From NCBI GenBank assembly GCA_003979185.1, contig RYWJ01000007.1:1-35937 (forward strand): a stretch of DNA of 35,937 nt, written 5' to 3'. Of the stretch, positions 31,486 to 35,937 are shown piece after piece (the stretch's first letter is position 1; each line of letters starts with the position of its first letter). The notes under the pieces were generated by a model, which was not told where the DNA came from, ran no database searches, and saw only the letters and a program-made list of their open reading frames with translations. The position numbers were made by a program, and so were the translations under genes. Source of the DNA: Candidatus Saccharimonadota bacterium (GTDB lineage Bacteria; Patescibacteriota; Saccharimonadia; Saccharimonadales; Saccharimonadaceae).

Positions 31486-33126
31486 ATGATCGCAAAAGTA
31501 TTTTCCGCTATCCCTTATGGATATGACGGCTGCATAGTTGATGTAGAGGCCAGTAGTGCCAGAAGTCTACCTAGCTTCAATATTGTCGGTATGGCAAATA
31601 AAACCATTTCCGAAGCACGCGAGCGTGTTCGCTCCGCCATTACGAATTCCAATTTCCAGTTCCCTGACAAGAAAGTTACCATTAATCTTGCACCAGCTGA
31701 GATACCTAAGGATGGCTCGCATCTTGATCTGCCGATCGCACTTGCTGTCCTGATCCTTTCTCGGCACGTATTGCCAAGCGATTTGGAAAAACGGCTGTTT
31801 GTAGGTGAATTGTCATTGGACGGCCTTACAAAGCCCGTACGTGGCATTATAAGCGTAGTTGAAGCCGCCCAGAAGGCTGGCTTCAAAGAAGTCTATGTGC
31901 CCAAAGCTAATCTAGAGCAAGCTAAGCTAGTCCCTGATATTCAAATCATCGGCGTCGCCAACCTGCAAGAGCTACTCCTGCATCTTAAAGGTATACACTC
32001 TATTCAAAATATTTCTACAACCAAGGCTTCCACCAATGCGAAGCAAGCAGCAAAAGATGATGCTCTGACCACATCTATACTTGTTAAAAATACAGCAACA
32101 CCGTTTCCTACCCTCGACGACGTATGCGGTCAAGATTTTGTCAAACGGGCTATAACTATCGCCATAGCAGGCAGGCATAATATCCTGCTCTCTGGGCCAC
32201 CTGGAGTAGGAAAAACGCTCCTAGCTAGAGTGGCAGCTGGTTTGCTACCACTACCCACCCCATCCGAGCAGATTAGTATCACCAAAATCCACTCTCTCTG
32301 TAGTGCATCAGATGAAGTAATTTTGACAAGACCGTTTCGTGCACCGCACCACACCGCTAGCACCGCTTCGATCATTGGCGGTGGCAATAAAATTACCCCT
32401 GGAGAAATCACCTTAGCTCACCATGGAATCTTGTTTCTAGATGAGCTACCAGAATACTCTCGAACCGTCCTAGAAGCCCTGAGGCAGCCATTAGAGGACC
32501 ATGTGATTACCGTCACGCGCGCTCGTCAGCGTGTCACTTATCCGGCAAATTTTATGCTCATCGCTACTATGAATCCTTGCCCTTGCGGATACCTAAATGA
32601 CCCTGACAAAGAGTGCAGCTGCACGCCACTGCAAATTAGTCACTACCATAAACGCATTTCTGGACCTATCCTTGATCGAATTGATATGGTTATTAATGTT
32701 GGTCGCGTTAAGCAAGAACAACTCCTATCGACCTCAGACCTTGTAAAAAATACTCAGATTGATACAGACATAAGTCCAAGACGCAACTTGTTTCAAAAAC
32801 ACTCCAATACGGTCAAAGCCTTACCAACACCTAAACAAAACGCCGCTATCAAACAGATCGAAGAAGCCATCCTGTGTCAACAAAAACGCTATAGTAGCCA
32901 CGGTGTCTACAACAGTAACCTATCTTCCCTTAAAATATCTAATCATGTAAAAATTACACCAACAGGTGTTAAACTACTTCAAGAAGCCATATCATCTCTA
33001 AATTTATCTGCAAGAGCTTATTTCAAGACCATAAAAGTAGCGCAAACAATCGCAGATTTATCATCCTTAACAGAGGTAGGAGCTGAACAAATTTCCGAGG
33101 CATTGAGCTTTCGTCAAACTATTTAG
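31486..33126 (+). CDS. comM: ComM/YifB-type AAA+ ATPase (Mg-chelatase-like)
   Basis: 546 aa, usual family length. The N-terminal domain (1-165; IVGMANKTISEARERVRSA, VTINLAPAEIPKDGSHLDLPIA) is the ChlI-like domain of YifB proteins. The AAA+ core follows: Walker A SGPPGVGKT (236-244), Walker B LFLDELPEY (about 315-323), and an ATMNPCPCGY Cys-rich segment with later CSC. The C-terminal lid region contains LSARAYFKTIKVAQTIADL. In naturally competent bacteria ComM is a branch-migration helicase that extends the pairing of incoming DNA with the chromosome. That fits an epibiont with uptake machinery, although no other competence gene is here. First gene on the plus-strand side of the RNA-rich island. 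Coding is C-rich on this strand. Confidence 0.95.
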   Translation: MIAKVFSAIPYGYDGCIVDVEASSARSLPSFNIVGMANKTISEARERVRSAITNSNFQFPDKKVTINLAPAEIPKDGSHLDLPIALAVLILSRHVLPSDLEKRLFVGELSLDGLTKPVRGIISVVEAAQKAGFKEVYVPKANLEQAKLVPDIQIIGVANLQELLLHLKGIHSIQNISTTKASTNAKQAAKDDALTTSILVKNTATPFPTLDDVCGQDFVKRAITIAIAGRHNILLSGPPGVGKTLLARVAAGLLPLPTPSEQISITKIHSLCSASDEVILTRPFRAPHHTASTASIIGGGNKITPGEITLAHHGILFLDELPEYSRTVLEALRQPLEDHVITVTRARQRVTYPANFMLIATMNPCPCGYLNDPDKECSCTPLQISHYHKRISGPILDRIDMVINVGRVKQEQLLSTSDLVKNTQIDTDISPRRNLFQKHSNTVKALPTPKQNAAIKQIEEAILCQQKRYSSHGVYNSNLSSLKISNHVKITPTGVKLLQEAISSLNLSARAYFKTIKVAQTIADLSSLTEVGAEQISEALSFRQTI

Positions 33127-33144
33127 CGAGTAATAAAATTAAGC

Positions 33145-33160
33145 ACTGTATACAGTTTTT
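33145..33160 (+). terminator. Weak terminator-like palindrome after comM
   Basis: ACTGTATACAGT, a 12-bp palindrome directly followed by TTTTT. The stem is short, so efficiency is doubtful. Confidence 0.4.
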
Positions 33161-33221
33161 ACATAACTGAACATTTTTCTTATTTTCTCCAGAAAAACCT
33201 TAATTTTCCCTTATAAACTGC

Positions 33222-33250
33222 TTGTCTAATCAGTAAAACTTTGCTATAAT
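33222..33250 (+). promoter_or_regulatory. infC operon promoter
   Basis: TTGTCT (33222-33227), 17 nt, TATAAT (33245-33250), extended TGC. Start about 33257, about 30 nt before the AUU start codon. Confidence 0.8.
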
Positions 33251-33286
33251 AGGGGTAGTTCAAAATTAAGCGAAAGGAAGTAAGCC

Positions 33287-33811
33287 ATTAGTAAAACATC
33301 ACGCACAAAACTCAACGGAGAAATTCGTTATCCTAAAGTACGCGTAATCGGAGCTAATGGAGAGCAACTTGGCATTATGTCCAGTCGCGAAGCGCAACTG
33401 ATCGCTAGAGAACAGGGTGTAGACTTGGTTGAGATATCAGCCGTAGCTGACCCGCCGGTCGTTAAAGTCATCGATTGGGGTAAATTTCAATACCAAAAGA
33501 TGAAAGAAGAGGCTAAGAATCGTAAAAAAGCCCGTGAGAAGCAATCCGAGCTAAAAACGATGAAAATTGGTCTTAAAATCAGCGATAACGACCTTAATAT
33601 TAAAGTCCGTAAGATAAAGAGCTTTCTTGAGGATGGAGATCGTGTCAAGATCATGTTGGTTTTCCGCGGTCGCGAGATGGCACACAAAGAGCTAGGACAG
33701 GCAATGCTTGATAAAATCTTAGCCTTGACCGCTGCTGATTTCGAAATCGTTCAAGAAGGTAAACCGCAATTCAACGGACGCAACCTATCAATTGGAATTC
33801 GGAAAAAGTAA
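33287..33811 (+). CDS. infC: Translation initiation factor IF-3 with AUU start codon
   Basis: 174 aa. Binds the 30S subunit, blocks early 50S joining and proofreads the start codon. The frame has an internal ATG at 33377, but the conserved N-terminus (SRTKLNGEIRYPKVRVIGA) lies upstream of it. The start is ATT at 33287, preceded by AAGGAAG. In E. coli infC also begins with AUU, which lets IF-3 repress its own translation; the same is likely here. The N-terminal domain (to about 80) ends in VIDWGKFQYQKMKEEAKNRKK, the linker helix. The C-terminal domain (85-174) has KSFLEDGDRVKIMLVFRGREM. First gene of infC-rpmI-rplT-rpmB. Confidence 0.95.
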   Translation: MSKTSRTKLNGEIRYPKVRVIGANGEQLGIMSSREAQLIAREQGVDLVEISAVADPPVVKVIDWGKFQYQKMKEEAKNRKKAREKQSELKTMKIGLKISDNDLNIKVRKIKSFLEDGDRVKIMLVFRGREMAHKELGQAMLDKILALTAADFEIVQEGKPQFNGRNLSIGIRKK

Positions 33812-33859
33812 TTTCCTGCTTTCACGGTTCATTGATTGCACTTTACATAATATCAATCG

Positions 33860-33913
33860 GAGCAGTTAGCAATCTAATGGCTTAAGTGCTAAACTTACAC
33901 CATCGAGATGCTC
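33860..33913 (+). promoter_or_regulatory. Nested hairpin in the infC-rpmI spacer
   Basis: GAGCA (33860-33864) / TGCTC (33909-33913) encloses TTAGCA (33866-33871) / TGCTAA (33887-33892). It lies in the 132-nt spacer before rpmI. The position matches the L20 autoregulatory leaders known in other bacteria, but no direct similarity was shown. Confidence 0.45.
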
Positions 33914-33943
33914 TGTTCATAACTAAACTAAAGGAAACCTAAT

Positions 33944-34138
33944 ATGCCAAAGTTAAAGACGCATAAAGGTACCGCTAAACGTGTAAAAATTACCGGATCT
34001 GGTAAGATTGCTCGTGAGCGCGCCTATGGCAACCATATTCTTGCCAAAAAATCCAAAGCCCGCAAGCGCAACATGAAAACTGCTGCCTTTGTTAAGGGTA
34101 AAATTGCTAAAAACGTTAAAACTGCATTAGGAGCTTAA
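33944..34138 (+). CDS. rpmI: 50S ribosomal protein L35
   Basis: 64 aa, very basic. The N-terminus MPKLKTHKGTAKRVKITGSG and central LAKKSKARKRN are typical of L35. AGGAA precedes the start. Second gene of the conserved infC-rpmI-rplT operon; one base separates it from rplT. Confidence 0.97.
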   Translation: MPKLKTHKGTAKRVKITGSGKIARERAYGNHILAKKSKARKRNMKTAAFVKGKIAKNVKTALGA

Positions 34139-34139
34139 G

Positions 34140-34490
34140 ATGAGAGTTAAACGTGGTGTGCCTGCTCGGGCAAAACATAAGAAGATTTTAAACTCTGCGA
34201 AAGGTATGCAACACTACCGCACTCGCAGCTATCGTCTGGCAAAGCAGGGTGTTATCAAATCATTGCGGTATGCTTATCGCGATCGTCGCAATCGCAAGCG
34301 TGATTTTCGTGCTTTGTGGATTACACGTATCAATAACGCTTCTCGTGAGCTAGGTCTTTCCTACTCTCAGTTGATGGCTAGCCTCAAGCAAAAGGGCGTC
34401 GCTATTGACCGCAAGATGCTTGCCGAACTTGCCGTTAGCCAGCCAGAAGCTTTCAAGGCAATCGTAAATACCGTGAAGGAGACTAAATAA
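34140..34490 (+). CDS. rplT: 50S ribosomal protein L20
   Basis: 116 aa, normal length. Early 23S-binding assembly protein and, in other bacteria, the autoregulator of this operon. Motifs RVKRGVPARAKHKKIL, RTRSYRLAKQGVIKS, YAYRDRRNRKRDFRALWITRIN and GLSYSQLMASLKQ are characteristic. The Shine-Dalgarno sequence TAGGAG lies within the end of rpmI. The stop overlaps the next start (TAATG). Confidence 0.97.
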   Translation: MRVKRGVPARAKHKKILNSAKGMQHYRTRSYRLAKQGVIKSLRYAYRDRRNRKRDFRALWITRINNASRELGLSYSQLMASLKQKGVAIDRKMLAELAVSQPEAFKAIVNTVKETK

Positions 34491-34684
34491 TGGCAGTCTG
34501 TGAAATTAGCGGCAAAGGCAAAATGTACGGTCACAATGTTTCATTTTCGCAACGCAAGACTCGTAAAGTTTTCAAGCCAAATGTACAAAAGAAAACCATC
34601 GTTGTTGATGGTCATAAAATCAAAGTCAATGTAGCCACTTCAACGCTACGTACTTTGAAGAAAAAAGGCTTAATCAAAAAATAA
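34490..34684 (+). CDS. rpmB: 50S ribosomal protein L28
   Basis: 64 aa. MAVCEISGKGKMYGHNVSFSQRKT is the usual L28 start, followed by RKVFKPNVQ and a basic C-terminus. Only one Cys, so it is the zinc-free form. Its one-base overlap with rplT adds it to the infC operon; rpmB is more often found elsewhere. Confidence 0.95.
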   Translation: MAVCEISGKGKMYGHNVSFSQRKTRKVFKPNVQKKTIVVDGHKIKVNVATSTLRTLKKKGLIKK

Positions 34685-34699
34685 GTTTTGATTCTATCA

Positions 34700-34734
34700 A
34701 AAAAATTAGCTTGCTTTATGTGAGCTAATTTTTT
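34700..34734 (+). terminator. Terminator of the infC operon
   Basis: AAAAAATTAGCT (34700-34711) / AGCTAATTTTTT (34723-34734), a perfect 12-bp stem ending in six T. Confidence 0.9.
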
Positions 34735-34891
34735 GTTACATGTATTTAGGTAAATATAATGTATGCAGTTACATATGAATATTTATTCACTTTTCTTACA
34801 CACCAAATATTAAGCTTACAATCTCAAATCACTAATAAAATTATACAGCACACATAATATGTAAAACCAATCCTAAAACTGCCTCTCAACC
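34735..34891. other. AT-rich spacer
   Basis: About 157 bp between the convergent infC operon and rnpB. No gene, promoter or RNA recognised. Confidence 0.4.
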
Positions 34892-34913
34892 AAAAACCCG
34901 CCGAAGCGGGTTT
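34892..34913 (-). terminator. rnpB terminator
   Basis: AAACCCGC/GCGGGTTT with loop TTCG on the minus strand, followed by T residues (34896-34892). Confidence 0.85.
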
Positions 34914-35252
34914 AAGTCGTCAATAAGCCGGGTTCTGTAATTCCCCCTCTCGGACGAATCGACAGCCATCTATCTAGTTTAGACATTGCTATCTAATTCT
35001 AGCGGTGATCGTGCATCCTCTGGCTAAGGTATCTAGCACTCCTTGCAGCTAGCAGGGTTTGCCACCGCCACATGTCACCATGTAGCGCTGTGAGCTCTTA
35101 CCTCACTCTTTTCACTTTTGCCTAGCAAGCTAGGTAACCTGGTTTCTGTGGTACTTTCCCTATCCTCACGGACGGTCGCCGTTAGCGACTGCTATGCCAT
35201 GTGCTGCCCGGACTTTCCTCTTGGACTTCCAAGCGACTGTCTTTCGGACTTA
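34913..35252 (-). ncRNA. rnpB: RNase P RNA
   Basis: Catalytic RNA that removes 5' leaders from tRNA precursors. About 340 nt, bacterial A-type. Conserved blocks in order: GACAGTCGC, GAGGAAAGTCCGGGC, CCACAGAAA, GTGAGGTAAGAG, GGTGGCAAACCC, and near the 3' end ACAGAACCCGGCTTA. The ends pair as P1 (TAAGTC/GACTTA), which sets the boundaries. The promoter's expected start coincides with the 5' end. Convergent with the infC operon. Confidence 0.95.
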
Positions 35253-35258
35253 TTTATA

Positions 35259-35287
35259 ATATTATCATAATATTATATGTTTTACAA
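35259..35287 (-). promoter_or_regulatory. rnpB promoter with overlapping palindrome
   Basis: TTGTAA (35287-35282), 17 nt, TAATAT (35264-35259). The -35 box is part of the 14-bp palindrome TTACAATATTGTAA (35282-35295), a possible operator. Confidence 0.65.
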
Positions 35288-35295
35288 TATTGTAA

Positions 35296-35408
35296 TAATG
35301 CAAAATTATGTCATCATTACAAGACGATCGTTGCAACCGTCTGCTGGATTTTAATTGGAATAGCTCACTTCGCTCAAGAATATAGCACGCATAAAACCAG
35401 ATATTCTA
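35296..35408. other. Gene-free spacer
   Basis: Nothing recognised between the rnpB promoter and the FISUMP remnant. Confidence 0.4.
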
Positions 35409-35655
35409 GCGATTTAGGACTTACGAACCCCTACAAATAGCCCCACCAAGCATAAATTACAACTTCCCTTATGCCGGGTTCATAGTCAGTGGCTCACTGT
35501 ACAATGTTGGCTCTGATGGTCGCTGTTGGTCACGTACGGCCGGTTCTACTAATAGCGCATACTATATATACTTTGATAGCGCCCATATTAACACGGCTGC
35601 CGGCGGCAACAGCCGCCACTACGGCATCCCCGTACGCTGCGTCGCTACTACCTAA
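35409..35655 (+). pseudogene. Remnant of a FISUMP-domain protein (C-terminal end)
   Basis: The plus-strand frame opens after a stop at about 35406 and has no start codon. It reads NYNFPYAGFIVSGSLYNVGSDG, then WSRTAGSTNSAYYIYFDS, then GIPVRCVATT-stop. This is the typical C-terminal end of FISUMP domains (FPYAG..., GS.G..WS.T...., AYY..F, G..VRC). Only about 80 codons remain, so the gene has lost its front by deletion or transfer. It is not the missing part of the 1-892 gene, which lies on the other strand at the other end of the window. Confidence 0.8.
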
Positions 35656-35789
35656 ATAGTATATGAGTTAAGGATGGTGAGGGGATACAGTACCACAATC
35701 CTAGCGTCGCCTCCCTGAACCGCCTGGCTATATTAATACTGCGTAATCCAGATCCTTCTCATAACTCTCATTCGTAATCAATTTGAACT

Positions 35790-35937
35790 GTTTTGATTGG
35801 TTTTGGCTGTATTTTGCCATTTTCCATTAATTTGACTGGTTTCAGCTATATTCTAGTCAAAACCACCAATTTTAACCTACCCCAAAGTACTATTTTCCCG
35901 TTTAAGGCTATTTAGAGCCGTTTTAAGCGATTTTTAT
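35790..35937. repeat. Repeat-rich edge with dispersed repeat copy C
   Basis: TTTTGATTGGTTTTGGCTGTATTTTG (from about 35791, shown as TTTTGATTGGTTTTGGCTGT) recurs imperfectly near 35829 as TTTGACTGGTTTCAGCTATA. TTTGACT/AGTCAAA forms an inverted repeat. From 35898, TTTAAGGCTATTTAGAGCC matches copies A (23895) and B (25414) of the dispersed repeat. The stretch 35656-35789 holds no gene. Confidence 0.55.

Noticed and set aside
33377..33811. infC starting at the ATG at 33377
   Set aside because: This would remove 30 conserved N-terminal residues; the AUU at 33287 with AAGGAAG is preferred.

Overview
The window comes from a Saccharibacteria (TM7, Patescibacteria/CPR) genome using the standard code (UGA is not reassigned). 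The strongest evidence is the 16S rRNA gene, which carries the TM7-type GGTCATACGTAGG sequence after the 530 loop and the GTAAAGAGTTGCG motif. Short, gene-dense operons, KGG-repeat and FISUMP-type surface proteins, a VirD4-like ATPase and a stand-alone 16S operon fit this lineage. I cannot name the family or species.

Layout. 1-892: N-terminal part of a secreted FISUMP-type protein (minus). 1052-1203: array of eight GAGTA boxes spaced exactly 21 bp, overlapping the 3' end of infB (1170-2978, minus). 3166-5658: large secreted protein with repeated Cys/His knuckles in clostridial style and GC-rich codons, probably transferred. 5989-6063: tRNA-Asn. 6380-7021: DUF2726 protein. 7155-9474: rpsA, an ImmA/IrrE-like zinc peptidase and a KGG-repeat protein. 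9712-10141: a candidate sRNA, then tRNA-Ala and tRNA-Ile. 10316-14009: membrane protein, polysaccharide deacetylase, SPOUT methyltransferase, and a hypothetical protein ending in a G10 tract. 14338-15865: 16S rRNA with its own promoter, a processing stem of at least 24 bp and a terminator. 16112-17976: DUF212 protein and a surface protein. 18290-22902: gyrB-gyrA. 22988-23854: sortase. 24094-28674: four-gene VirD4-like cluster. 28736-29080: small membrane protein. 29081-31485: 2.4 kb with no convincing protein gene, but with tmRNA, a second candidate sRNA, a palindromic operator family and many inverted repeats. 31486-34684 (plus): comM/yifB, then infC-rpmI-rplT-rpmB. 34913-35252: RNase P RNA (minus). 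35409-35655: truncated FISUMP remnant.

How it fits together. Much of the window is core information processing: initiation factors 2 and 3, S1, L35, L20, L28, 16S, three tRNAs, RNase P RNA, tmRNA and gyrase. The rest is cell surface and DNA handling: FISUMP proteins, sortase, polysaccharide deacetylase, VirD4-like ATPase and ComM, as expected for an epibiont that remodels its envelope, contacts a host and takes up DNA. Promoters are sigma70-like (TTGnnn, about 17 bp, TAtAaT, often with an extended TGn). Six genes lack a Shine-Dalgarno sequence and have a -10 box exactly 6 nt before ATG, which implies leaderless mRNAs.

Most worth following up: the tmRNA whose T-loop and D-loop both depart from the canonical tRNA-like motifs, the 21-bp phased GAGTA array, the TTGT-N7-ACAA operator family near comM, the two sRNA candidates, and the transferred Cys/His-knuckle protein.
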